Shown: piece after piece, positions 46,531-57,179 of the stretch | Layout of the letters: the number at the start of each line of letters is the position of its first letter | How positions within the stretch are numbered: position 1 is the stretch's first letter | NCBI GenBank assembly: GCA_015847255.1 | Contig: JADLZK010012646.1 | Location: 558,001 to 622,000, forward strand | Direction: 5' to 3' | Length of the DNA stretch: 64,000 nt | Source: Hyparrhenia diplandra | Lineage: Eukaryota; Streptophyta; Magnoliopsida; Poales; Poaceae | Program-made: the position numbers and the translations under genes | The notes under the pieces: model-generated | Seen by the model: only the letters and a program-made list of their open reading frames with translations | What the model was told of the DNA's origin: nothing | The model's database searches: none

Positions 46531-47171
46531 ATGGGTCGTGTTGTACTGAATATTGGGTTGAAAATAATGTTAAAACTGTATGGGCCAAAAAATTGTGGCA
46601 TAATTGTAGTTCAAATTGTGGCATGGGCTGGCCTGATCTGAGAGAAGAAATGGGCCACAAAAAAATCTAAAACTATAGGACTGCGGTAAGGTGAGCGCAG
46701 GTTGAGTGCATGGCGGGTGGGCCAGTGTGGGCCACATGGCGTGCAGGCCAGGCCATATAGGGTGAGCGTGGGTGGGCTCTGCATCGCGTACAAGCCAGGC
46801 CGCGAGGGTCGCTCGCTCCGCCGGGAACGCAACCCAGCGCGCATTCGCAATAAAAAATAGGCCCAACAATATTTCTGGCCCATTTTAAGCCTTGGTCTTT
46901 ATTATAGGCTTTAATTTGCCATATTTTATTTTTTGTGACGATTTCATGATTTACCAGCTCAGCACCGTGTCAGCATCCGATCTTATGACGCACGTATACA
47001 CGTGGCAAGGTATAACTAAATGTACCCGAGACGTATAAATAAACAAACGGTAGTTGTGCACGTATCGAGCGCCCGAAGCCAACAGAACCACGGAACGACT
47101 CGGACCCGTTTTGAGCTAATTCTCCGTATCGAAACGCTGCGCGGCATTGCAGCTGCTATTCTTTTCTTCTT
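46531..47171. other. Intergenic sequence rich in TGGGCC motifs
   Basis: Starts at the right-hand LINE target duplication. It carries at least six TGGGCC/GGCCCA motifs between about 46575 and 46885, which resemble the site II elements of plant promoters. No adjacent gene is recognised, so promoter function is only a possibility. Confidence 0.35.
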
Positions 47172-47568
47172 TTTTTTTTTGCGATAAGATAAAATTTCAT
47201 TGGTACTAAAACAAGTTAAATCCTCTCATTATAAAAATAAACTAAACTACTCCACCTCTATTAATGGGAGACAAGAAACTTAAAAAACCCCATAAATTCC
47301 ACTATTTAAAAATCATCATGCCAAACTACCAAACGGATATGGCACGGACGCAGTTCTCCGATCTGAACGAACATGGCCATCTCACCCTCCACCGCCGTCA
47401 TCCTCATACACATCACTTTTTGCAAAAGATGAGTAAACTGCTAAAACTCCATGAGCAAACATAATGAAATTGACGCCGCCGATTACGCCGTCGAACTCAT
47501 CGCCGTTGTCTTCACCAGATTCGTCATGAGAGAACATAAGTCCAACCGACATCTAGATAGATATCGAT
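47172..47568 (-). repeat. Dispersed repeat S, copy 1
   Basis: About 400 bp, similar along its length to 49995-50380 in the same orientation. The left end is a T-run followed by GCGATAAGATAAAATTTCAT, which on the minus strand reads as a 3' end with poly(A). It is probably the 3' part of a non-LTR retroelement. Confidence 0.65.
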
Positions 47569-48424
47569 GTGCATGGTGCCCCGGGAGGGAAGAGAAGGAC
47601 ATCGTGGTGCCGTGGGCTCAGAGCCTTAGACGACGGCTCTACCACGGTGCAAAGCACGCTTTCGGATAAAAGAACATGGTGGCCAGCGTTCGCTGCGCTA
47701 CGTCTGCGCTCTAGAACGGTGTAGAGCGGCGGCGCTCGCTGCGCTGCGTGTACGAGATGGCTGCGGCGTTGTGGTTGTGATCGTCGATCGGGCACTTTCC
47801 TATGTGCAACACAGACTCCGCTCAGGGGTCGGGTACGCCATGACTTCTTCTGATGTGCAGCATCTTCGATGTCATGGCCTCTGAGAGGACGGTCCATGCC
47901 GCTCGCGTCGCCCGATCGTGTCGCTTTGCTGTGAGCCCGTGCTCACACCACCTCTGTATGTGTCCGGTCCTGTGCCACGCCGCTCTCCCATGTCGCGTGC
48001 CATGTCTGCGTTGATTCATGGTCCATGTCGACAATGAGCTCCGCACCAGCGTCCTCCACACCAATCCGTGGCATCAAGCTCCGCGGCAACATTGACCTCC
48101 GTATGTTCTATATATGAGTTTCAGATGTATGTTTCATATATTTTATCTAAATACTACATTTATTTTTTTTGGATGTTATAACCAGCTATTTCAGACGTAT
48201 GTTTCATCCCGAAAAACAAATGTCATAAGTTTGTTCTAACATAATAACCGTTGTCACAAAAAATAGGACATGGAAAATGTAAACGTCAAAAATGTTATTC
48301 ACAATGCTCATACTTTGACATGACTGTTTATGTCAAACAGGTGTCATAAATAGTGAGCTAGCCAGGAGATCAGGTGTCTACATTATTAGAAATATGCAAT
48401 GTCAAAAAATAAAATATCTTTTGT
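47569..48424. other. No recognised gene
   Basis: A moderately GC-rich stretch (47570-48080) with open frames on both strands but no recognised domain, followed by AT-rich sequence. Contains a partial internal repeat (TTCAGACGTATGTTTCAT-like near 48120 and 48190). Confidence 0.4.
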
Positions 48425-48980
48425 AGTGCCTGCCGTCGTTGTACCCGGGGGACCTCGCCTTCTCGCGGTGCACGAAGCCGATCTTGCTGATCTAGAGGCA
48501 GGGCACCCAGTTGGATCGCAGCAGGTAGTCGTCTATCTTCTTCAGCAGCTTGTCCGTCGACAATGGCGGCAGGTACGACGGCGTCTCGAACTTTGCGATG
48601 CCCTCGATCGGCCACACGTGTCCTTGCATTATTGTGTTGCATGAGCAACGGAGGATATACTTTCAAGATAGATACATGTGGACTCTGTCTCTTTTTAAAT
48701 CTAAGGCAATTTGACTTTTACATTGGTTTTTGCTATGAATAATAACACGTCTAGATATATAGTAAAATGGTAATAAAAGTTTCAAAATGACTTTTAATTT
48801 AGAATTGAGGGAGCATGTAACGTATACCAAAAGAGCAAGCGATGTTACCAGCGTGCACTTGATCCTTTCGCCGTTGCTGACGTTGCTGAAGCCGTTGGTG
48901 TAGCGGTGGTCGACGGGGAGTCTGACGGTGAACTTGATGAGCTCCTGGAATGGAGCGACGGCGGTGGCTGCCGACGCCAT
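48425..48980 (-). pseudogene. rbcS: Truncated RuBisCO small subunit (rbcS) pseudogene, two exons
   Basis: Minus strand. Exon 1 (48980-48849) encodes a plastid transit peptide: MASAATAVAPFQELIKFTVR, ending NGFSNVSNGERIKCTL, then donor GTAACA. Exon 2 (about 48616-48425) encodes VWPIEGIAKFETPSYLPPLS, LLKKIDDYLLRSNWVPCL and KIGFVHREKARSPGY, the start of mature RuBisCO small subunit. The intron is kept, so this is a DNA-level copy, not a processed one. Defects: a TAG stop (48494-48492) replaces the Glu of CLEFSK, the exon 2 acceptor appears lost (AC instead of AG), and homology stops after about 65 mature residues. The functional protein is a chloroplast CO2-fixation subunit; this copy cannot make it. 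Confidence 0.85.
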
Positions 48981-49994
48981 GTCGCCATCACGGAGGGAGC
49001 CATGTATCTGCAATGCCTCCTTGTAGGTTGTGACGATGACGACTATTGTGAGAGTTGTGTGAGGCCTTGTGCCATGGCAGCAGTGGTTCAAATAACCAGC
49101 TGGCTAAGGCAGGGGAAAGGATGCATGGGCTCCGTTGATGCCGGGATGAGGAAGGAATGGCTGCGGTTTGCCGCTTCCAGCATGCGGCTGCAACCAAAAC
49201 AAACTGGATGATGCCGCTGTAGCACAGCTATTATTGGGGTAGTGGCGACAACAATCCCTGTGGATTTTTCTCTCTTTGTCTTGTTCCTTCAACACAGTTT
49301 CTATGCAGTAGCAATCGATATAGCAGGTGTCAGAATACTAGAGGACGTCTCTTTTACAACCATAGGTTAGCTAGCGACACCAAGTTTATGTCAAAAGAAT
49401 ATCCATAGGGATTATATATTGTAACCAATGCACCAATAGAGAGAGCACTAGGATGATCCTGCCGTTTTGAGCTGTTACACATTAGGTTTATTAGCTGTTT
49501 TTATGTTCCGGATTCAATTCTGTTGACACAAACGAATCTATGCCAACACACCAGCAGACTTTGGATGCTACTGAGGTTGCAAACACACGGGCGAAGTTAT
49601 GTGCAAGGTGCCGGATGCACAGCCACCAACGGAAAAAAAAAAAAAATCAAAGTACGTTGTAAGTGGCAAGTTTTTACCCTTTGTGCAATCATTTGCCAAA
49701 AGAAGGCACCTTCACCAGCCCAATAGCCCACATCGCAGGTTTGATCCAGGGAAATAGAAGGATGTCCATCGTTGTGAATTTGCCGGCCACGCACGCACAA
49801 GTCCGGAGGAGATCGTGTCGTTTCACCTGGCTGCGTGGAGGTCCTCCCCGTTCCCGATCCCGTCGTCATGCCCTTCGACATCCCGATCCCGTCGTAAATT
49901 TGATGTGTGGTGGCTGTTTCTTCATGATTTTAGCATTCTATCAAGGAACACACTTATTTTTTTGTAATCTCATCTTTTTTTGCTAGAAGTCAAT
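48981..49994. other. No recognised gene
   Basis: Upstream of the rbcS pseudogene. Mixed-composition sequence with short frames only and a poly(A) run near 49634. I see no TE termini. Confidence 0.4.
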
Positions 49995-50380
49995 TTTTTT
50001 CTGCGATAAGGAAAAATTCCTTTGATACTAAAAGCAAGTTACATACTCTTATTATAAAAGTAAACCAAACTAGTCCACCTCCATTGATGGGAGACAAGAA
50101 ACCTTAAAAAAGCCATAAATTGCACCATCTAGGATCATCATCCCAAACGGATATGCCACGGACGCAAGCTCCGATCTGAACGAACAGGGCCATCTCACCA
50201 TCCACCGCCATCATCCTCATACCCATCACTTTTTGCAAAAGAGGAATAAACTGCTAAAACTCCACATGCAAACATAATGAAATTGGCGCCGCCCGACACG
50301 TCGTCGAACTCGTCGTTGTTGCCTTCACCCGATTCGTCATGAGAGAACACAAGTCCAACCGACATCCGGATAGATATCGT
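49995..50380 (-). repeat. Dispersed repeat S, copy 2
   Basis: Second copy of the repeat at 47172-47568 (shared stretches include GGGAGACAAGAAAC and CATCACTTTTTGCAAAAGA). The two copies lie in direct orientation 2.8 kb apart and flank the rbcS pseudogene. Confidence 0.65.
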
Positions 50381-51711
50381 TGGAAAACTATATCTCACTA
50401 GCCCATCACCATGGCTGCATAGGACCACAGCTAGACAAAGGAGGGGCGGAGTACCTTATTCTCCATCAATGGTGATGTCTTCGTCTTGCCATCACCGCTG
50501 AGGAACGACATGCTCCATTGCTCCATCGTCGATCTTGACGACGCCTTACGCCGTGACCAATCTCTTGATTGGATCTCCGGAGAAACCTTGAACCTTACTA
50601 GAAAAAAACTTATTAAAAAGGATGGATCCTCACTCCCTTCAACCCCCGGCGTGATGTCGGAGGAGAAGGGAGGGGACCAGCGGTGGTGGAATGCACGGGA
50701 GCCGGTGGCGGCAGCCCTAGGATATTATATATGGTAGTTGCATGTTTGTTATGATGTTTTTGATTGAACATCATATCGTTCAACGTAGTTGTGAATGAAG
50801 TGGTGAATCCCCAATCATTTTGCTCTAGCTTCGCCACCGTACAAACAACCTGTAAAAAACAATAAGAAATGAAGCGTGATCGATCAAACCGATCTATATA
50901 GATCGATAGGACCGATGTAGAGCTCAGTCTCGGCTGAAACTGCTTTGGAATAGCCTTCGGACATGTGACCCAAAATGGTGTATGTATAATTTCAAGAAAT
51001 ATATGTTGCTGTTCTCAAAGATGCCACATATCTCATCTTTGGATTTTCATAAAGCTTGCTTGACATGTGACCAAAAATAGTCACTGATTGGCTATCGGCG
51101 TGCACTACTGACGGAACCAATGGCGCTGATGAACAGAGTGTGGTAGGGACTAGCACTACCAAGACATGGGTTTTGCTTGATGGCCGAAAACTGTCAGGAA
51201 TAGGCAGAAAATCGTCAGAAATAGATTTCTCAAAGATGTCAAAAATGTCATATATCTCTTCTCTGGATTTTCCTAAAGCCTACTTGTGACTACAAAATAG
51301 GTTTGTGTAGATCCGAATAAGGTTCTAGTGGCCATCGGCGTGCGCTAGCCAAGGCCGCTGAGAGCTGAGACGGGTAGGGACCAGAACTACGAGGCCATGG
51401 GTTTTTCTTGATAGTTTAGCACTGTCAGGGATAGGTTTCGTGACGGGCCGCTGATAGAATATATCGACAGGTACAATACAACAGGAAAAGTCAATTATTC
51501 CTGACAATTTTTGACGAGTCCACAGGAATTCTCGGAACCGATAGGATTTCCTTGTGGTTTGGTAGTAGTGTAGTAACCATTAGGGTCGCGCACACCTGGA
51601 TGTTCTGGTCAATTCACAGCGAGATCGACGGATAAACAGCGAGACAACAACTGTCCTGAATATTTATTTCATGTCCTCAAAGATGCCACATATCTCTTCT
51701 TTGGGTTTTCA
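50381..51711. other. Intergenic, CACTA-like repeat fragments
   Basis: A perfect palindrome GATCTATATAGATC lies at about 50892-50905. From about 51050 the sequence resembles 57180-57870 (GCTTGCTTGACATGTGACC and GTGCACTACTGA motifs, ending in GGTAGTAGTGTAG near 51560). TAGTAGTG ends suggest CACTA-type elements, but I cannot define complete termini. Confidence 0.4.
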
Positions 51712-51714
51712 TTA

Positions 51715-52100
51715 GGGCAGTCCCAACGATGAAACTATGCACGGTTTCCATATCGATAGATTGACACAAAAATCATTAGTAGAAACTACCACCTACAACG
51801 CTCGTTTCCTTGAGTATTAAATGTTACCGTCCTTTTCTACCTCCTGTATCTCTTCCACTCTCGCATGCTCTCTCTGTGATCCCTGCCAATCGAAGCCAAG
51901 CACCAAACACATAGACTCGGATCGTTTCTTCCCAACGCTAGATTGATGGTTTCTTCGTACCTCGTTTGAAGAGTCGACCTGGTTTTATCATATTTTCATC
52001 TCTTTCTTCATTAATTAGACTGCCACATCAACATTTTTTGTTTAATTAGCAGGATAATTAATGAAGAAAAACTATTATTAATACTCCATTGGGACTGCCC
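51715..52100. mobile_element. Tourist-like MITE (PIF/Harbinger), copy 1
   Basis: 386 bp with perfect inverted ends GGGCAGTCCCAA and TTGGGACTGCCC, flanked by TTA (51712-51714 and 52101-52103). The interior is AT-rich and non-coding. A related, longer copy lies at about 56510-57179. Confidence 0.85.
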
Positions 52101-52164
52101 TTATTCATTCAGCAGGATTTTTCTAATAGTGTTTTTCTCTCCCAATGAATCAGCATCAAAATCA

Positions 52165-52937
52165 GGAAAAAAAATTGGATGCATGGCGGACGCATGCCGG
52201 CGCCCGTGCGACCCGTCGTGGATCCACGACGCGTGGACAGCCCGTCAGCCAGGAGATTGGACATCACCGTGCAGCGCCAACGGAGGAGATGGCCGGCTCG
52301 TTTCCATGGTGTTTCCTGGCTCATTGTGCCCTCGGTTCGGCTTCCTATCCCGCATGTAGTGCCAGGGCTCCCGCTTCTTCACCCCTCCTCTAATCGACCA
52401 ACCCTTCCACTTCAAGCCTCGGCGGCAGCGGGGCGGAAGGCTTCACGGCGTAGCGGCGAGCGAGGAGCTGGTGGAGCAGGAGAAGAGAGGCCTCGGCGCC
52501 TCCCACGACGCCGCCACTCCCACCGCGTCCGCGACTTCGCGGTTCCCTTCCGCTCAATCCTCAGCGGCGCACCGGGCGCCGCATGCGCCCCATGCCTGAT
52601 CTCCATCGTAATCCATCCAACGGTGACGAGGATGTCGGTGAAGGTGAGCGAGCAACAGCTCACGTAGTTGTGGCGGGGTAGAGGCGTTCACACGCACGCG
52701 ACGTGGCGAGCCCCTACTGGATCGCATGCACGCTGCTCCGTCGCCATCGAAATAGGAAGCCCAGCCGAGGGGTGCAACGAGCCGGGAAAGGCCGTGGAAA
52801 CGAGCCGAAGCCATCCCCTCCGCATGTCCTGCGCGGCGGCGTCCCGATCTCCGGGCTGTCCACGCGTCATGTATCCAAGAGGGGGTCGCACGGTGCCGGG
52901 CGTGTCTTGCTGAGGCTTGGCGCCAAATTTTTTTCCC
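52165..52937. mobile_element. Mutator-like element with long TIRs and GC-rich cargo (Pack-MULE candidate)
   Basis: 773 bp with a perfect 9-bp target duplication TCAAAATCA (52156-52164 and 52938-52946). The ends start GGAAAAAAAATTGG and finish CCAAATTTTTTTCCC. Arms of about 200-230 bp are imperfect inverted repeats (shared GACGCGTGGACAGCCCG; GGCTCGTTTCCA; CGGCTTCCTAT-type blocks). The interior (about 52380-52690) is GC-rich, unrelated to the arms, and has open frames on both strands but no recognised protein. No transposase. The long TIR plus 9-bp duplication identify the Mutator superfamily. Confidence 0.82.
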
Positions 52938-53134
52938 TCAAAATCAACGAGCCAGAAATGATTTGCGGAGTAGCAAACAGGATATTAAAGCAGACCGTGT
53001 GCGGATTGAAGTATCAAATTTCCAAATAAAGCATCCCATTAATCTCGCTGAAATAACTTGTTCACCACGCGTACACTCTGTTCCGACCACATGCGCATTT
53101 GCAATTCGAGACATGTCACAGTGTAGTGTATGCT

Positions 53135-53931
53135 CTACTTGTGCGCAAACTTGGACTTGATGTTCTCGACCACTCCACCGTCGATCTGCAGCGCCCAGCG
53201 TGAGCACGTTTTGTCGGCACCGCTGGCACAGCGCCGAACAACGCCGGGCGACCGTCTGCGTGCCGCCAGGAGCTGGCTGTCGAACGCCGAGATCGCCCAC
53301 GGCGGGCGCCTTGCCGACGCTCCACTGGAAGTGCACGAGGCCACGGGGAAGACGAACACCTCGCCCTTGCCGACGGTGTGGGTGAACAGCCGGTTCGGCC
53401 GGACGTGACGAAGCCCACCTCGAGGGTGCCCTCCACGACGAAGAGGATCTCGGTGGCGGCGCTGGTGCATCGCGTGCGGTGGGCTGACGCCGCCCACGGC
53501 GCGAAGTCCCGGCGCGCCATGGACACACCCAGGGTGTTGAGACCGGGAGCACCGACACGCCGACGCCGCCGTCACCGCCGACCCCGCCGGGTTGCCCGGT
53601 GCTTTTTGTACACGCCGGTGGCATTGGCCAGACCACGAAGAAGAAGTCGCCCGCCCGTCACGTTTCGCCGCGCTTGCAAGGGAACCCGTTCACCCCGCAG
53701 CGCTGTGCGTGAACGGGCACAGGTTCGTGTTTCCAATCAGTAATGCAGCGCCAAATATATGTATGTAGGAATGCGATCGAGTACGGGTGACTCACGGCCT
53801 TTGAGCGATTTGTAGTCGGCGACGCAGATGTCCTGGAGCATATCGGGGTCGCCGGCGAGCAGCGGCGTGGCGAGCGCTAGGATGACGGTGGCGCAGGCAG
53901 CGAGGAGAACGGCGGGGAGCTTGGGCGCCAT
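53135..53931 (-). pseudogene. Germin-like protein gene, frameshifted
   Basis: Two exons on the minus strand. Exon 1 (53931-53796) encodes a signal peptide (MAPKLPAVLLAACATVILAL) and the germin start DPDMLQDICVADYKSLKG, then donor GTGAGT. Exon 2 (53702-53135) follows acceptor CACAG. Germin-like proteins are secreted cupins, often metal-dependent superoxide dismutases or oxalate oxidases in the cell wall. Visible pieces in shifting frames: VNGFPCKR, ATEILFVVEGTLEVGFVT, NRLFTHTVGKGEVFVFP, RGLVHFQ, ISAFDSQL, QIDGGVVENIKSKFA. The metal site, normally HTH followed by a proline, is disrupted (H-A-M-H in one frame). At least five indels break exon 2; it is a pseudogene unless these are sequence errors. 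It lies just upstream of the Mutator-like element. Confidence 0.82.
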
Positions 53932-54034
53932 GGTTCCCGTGATCGCCTTGTGTGTTGGATGTGGGTGCACAACGACGACGGTGCAAGTGTGAGATCGTCG
54001 ATGCTTTGATGAGATAATATGGGCAGGGAGCTGG

Positions 54035-54046
54035 TATTTATATATA
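54035..54046 (-). promoter_or_regulatory. TATA box upstream of germin-like gene
   Basis: Minus strand TATATATAAATA, about 105 bp upstream of the ATG at 53931. Position and sequence fit a plant core promoter. Confidence 0.6.
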
Positions 54047-54710
54047 GATCGATCACTCGATGCATATGGAGCTACCTGTATCTGCAGTTGAGTACGTACG
54101 TAGATGATGATGTACATGCGAGTTTTTCTTTCACGCAGACGCAGCGATGATGTTGATGTGAGAGGGTGAGCAGTGTATAATTTCCCACGTCAAGTACACA
54201 TTGTACTCTCGGCCCTCATCGATCAGCTTAGTATGTACATTAATGCAAATTGTACAGTATTTTTAAATAGCTTGCACGCTAGTATATTGTGAGCAGGATC
54301 ACACATATCTTTCCATTGCAGTAACCACTAACGTGACTCAGTGTACATGAAAATGGCTTTAGTTATGGCCGCAGGTGCCTAAACTTTCCGGTAACAATAC
54401 TACAATAGCATCAGACATGTCTAGGCATGCATTGTCAACAACCAAAACCTACACTCTGTTCTTCGGATCTTCTATAGCTAGAAAAAAGCCAATGCAAACC
54501 ACCTTCAATAGTGCAGTGATCCTTGAAATGACCAACAACCTTTGGTAGTGATACCTTATGTCCTTATCACACTCTATACATGATAGTTACTCCCCACCGA
54601 CATAATGCTTGTTTTCCCCATAATTTATCATGTATTCGTTGAGAAAGAACCAACAACCAGCATGTTCAAACACATCCATAACTGCCAACAAAAACGTAAT
54701 AAACAACTAC
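54047..54710. other. Upstream region of the germin-like gene, nothing recognised
   Basis: AT-rich sequence without open frames of note or TE termini. Confidence 0.4.
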
Positions 54711-54712
54711 TA

Positions 54713-55926
54713 CTCCATCTGTGCCTAAGTAAATTAATTCCTAGAATCTTTGCAAACTAATTTTATAGGAAGAGAAACAACAACGATAAAAATGAAATAT
54801 TATGAAAATATATTTTATTATATGGGTTTTAGTGTTTTCTACCCCAATTTCAAAGATTAATGATGATTTTACCCCTTCTTTTTTAATTTTGTGATTTTAC
54901 CCTCGTTTTTTTCAAATGAAGCCACCGGTTGCTCCTACTTGTAACACCGTTTAGATTTGTGGAATTAAGTGGAGAAAAATAAAAAAAAAGAAAAGAATTG
55001 TGAACAGGATGACAACAATGCCACCCTCCCTTCGCGGCGGCTCGGCGGCATCGGGACCTCTCCCTGTCGCTAAGCTTGAGCTCTTTGTCGAGAGCCCTCT
55101 CTGTCGTCCTCCTCCTTTACACGGTGGCCTCCCTCCTCTCACATTGAGCCTCCCCCATCCCCATCCAACTGCCGCCTCTCGGCGCCACAACATGATGGGC
55201 GGGATTTAAGGTTTCACCCTCCCCCCGGCAGATTTCGGCAGCTGCCCGGCGATGAGTCTTCTCCGCAGCAAGGCGGGCGCACGCCCTTCTTCTACCCTAG
55301 GCACCCTCCCCCTACGGCTCGTGTCCTCCCGTACAGCTCGTGTGTCCAGTCTTGCGACGATGTTCCTTGGATCGGCTATGGAAGCTCGAAGCTCGCATGC
55401 CCTGAATGGAGAGCGGCGTGGTCACGGATTTGTCCAAGGGGTTCTAGGGTGTGTGTGTCGTTTCCTTGTGATGTCGAAGGAGGGAATGGGGAGCTGAGCT
55501 TGACCTTGGGTCAGTAATGGTGGATCGGGAGATAGGAGAAGGTGCCGATAGGTGGGGTGCACATGTTAGTGGCTTAGCGGTGAGGGCCCACGTAGACAGA
55601 TGCAAAAACACAAGGAACATAACAAAACAGGGGAAAACGCATGGGCAAAATTCTGCATTTGCCCAAAAGTTAACACTGTAGACTAGGGGTAAACTCTTAT
55701 TTCGTTTCAAAATTACGGGGTAAAATCATAAAGTTAAAAAACGAAGACAAAATCACAATCGGGCTTCAAAAAAATAGGGGTAGAAACGCTCAAGCTCCTT
55801 TATTGTATATGTAACAATACTAATTTGATTTTATATCTTGACAGTTTTTGAAAGAAATTCGATCAAAGTTTGAAAAGTTTGACTTAAGACAACTTTTACA
55901 AATCTATTTATTCAGAGACAGGGGAG
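54713..55926. mobile_element. Stowaway-like MITE split by a Mutator-like element
   Basis: Left end CTCCATCTGTGCC after TA (54711-54712), right end GAGACAGGGGAG before TA (55927-55928). The typical interior (AAATGAAATATTATGAAAAT left; TTTGACTTAAGACAAC right) is interrupted at 54824-55799 by another element. Confidence 0.65.
54824..55799. mobile_element. Mutator-like element nested in Stowaway MITE, GC-rich cargo
   Basis: Flanked by near-identical 9-bp repeats TTATTATAT (54815-54823) and TTATTGTAT (55800-55808). Inverted ends include GTTTTCTACCCC and GGGGTAGAAACG, with further subterminal TTTTACCCC / GGGGTAAAA repeats. The GC-rich centre (about 55018-55500) has no recognised domain; it may be captured gene sequence. 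Confidence 0.55.
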
Positions 55927-55928
55927 TA

Positions 55929-56509
55929 ATTTAAATATTAAAATAGTACATCCATGCCAACCCAGAACATTGCTTAGCTAACCTTGATACATAAGCAATG
56001 CAGATCTAACCCATAATAACCCTAAACGCTGATCTTACCAATGTCCAATTAAACAATGCACACTGCAAATAAAAAAATCTAACCAACCGTGATAGACCAC
56101 AACTACTCATTTCTTATTCCTAAAGATACTATATCCGACCCAAAACCACCAATCCAAACTAAATCAAAAGGATTTAGGGTGACACAAGTACTCAATGTTA
56201 ATTCCACCTTTGTCGTGCTCTAAAAGCGCCACTACGAAGGGTGAGCATAGGTCCACATGGACACTCAACTTGTCACGGCTAGAGAGAGAAGATTGAGGAC
56301 TATGGCAACTTGAAATGAGGGAGATGGAGTTAGGGTTATGGGTGGGGACCTTTTTTTTATCCTACTGCTAAGTCAGCAACTTGTCCACCTCGAGACAAGC
56401 TGACATGGCGCCACGAATGGGAAAACCGTCTGCAAAAGCAATGGTTTTCTAAGTTGGACTAAATTGAGTAGAGGAACTAGGCGATCGAAAATTGAGGGGT
56501 GTCAAGTAA
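55929..56509. other. No recognised gene
   Basis: AT-rich sequence with short frames only. No element termini identified. Confidence 0.4.
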
Positions 56510-57179
56510 CTAGTATCTCGGTCCCAACCGTTGAAACCACGCACGAAAGTCCAACGTAGCCATGTAAGCAAAAATGATCCGTAGAAACTATCTCCTACAA
56601 CGCCACGAAGTCCAATGGCAATAAATTTTCCAAGGGTAATAAAATTTTCACTCTCTACCTTCCTTATCTCTTCCCCACGTGAACGCGAGGAGCACGGCCA
56701 CCGCAGCGCTCAGACCATGCATAGCGAGTGGGCGGGTGTCGGCGCGGCCGGCTCGGCAAGAATGAAGCGCCACCATGGCGCCCGTCGTCTGTCAGGGACT
56801 GCACTGCGGGCGCATCGGCGTGGGCATCGCAGCGACCCCGCGGTCGGCCTTGGCGGGGGCATCGGGCGTGGGCGTCTTGCGGTCAGCGCCGTCGTCTGTC
56901 CGGGGACTGCACTGCGGGCGGCGTGGGCGAGCCTTGGCTGCCCGTCGGCGGCGGGCGAGCGGCGACTGAGTTAATGCCATGGGCGCGGTCGTTTCCTCCC
57001 AACGGCGAAATCGCCGTTTCTTCCTGCCTCGTTCCAAGAGTCAACGCGATTTCCTTATCAAGAAACAGTGTCTAGCATTTTCATTCTCTTTCTTCATTAA
57101 TAAGAGTGCCGCCTTAAATTTTTTTGCTGGAGTTAATGAAGATAGAAACGAGCTCTTAAATGCCGTTGGGACTGCCCTT
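56510..57179. mobile_element. Tourist-like MITE, copy 2, enlarged by GC-rich segment
   Basis: Ends GGTCCCAACCG (left, degraded) and GTTGGGACTGCCC (right), followed by TTA. Both outer parts match the MITE at 51715-52100 (GTAGAAACTA, CCTACAACGC, CTCTTTCTTCATTAAT blocks). The middle (about 56690-56980) is a GC-rich segment not present in the other copy, with no recognised protein. Confidence 0.6.

Noticed and set aside
48370..48666. 98-residue minus-strand frame
   Set aside because: It is the rbcS exon 2 region in a shifted frame.
52944..53636. 230-residue minus-strand frame as an independent gene
   Set aside because: Its conserved pieces (RGLVHFQ) are germin-like exon 2 read out of frame; the rest is a shadow.
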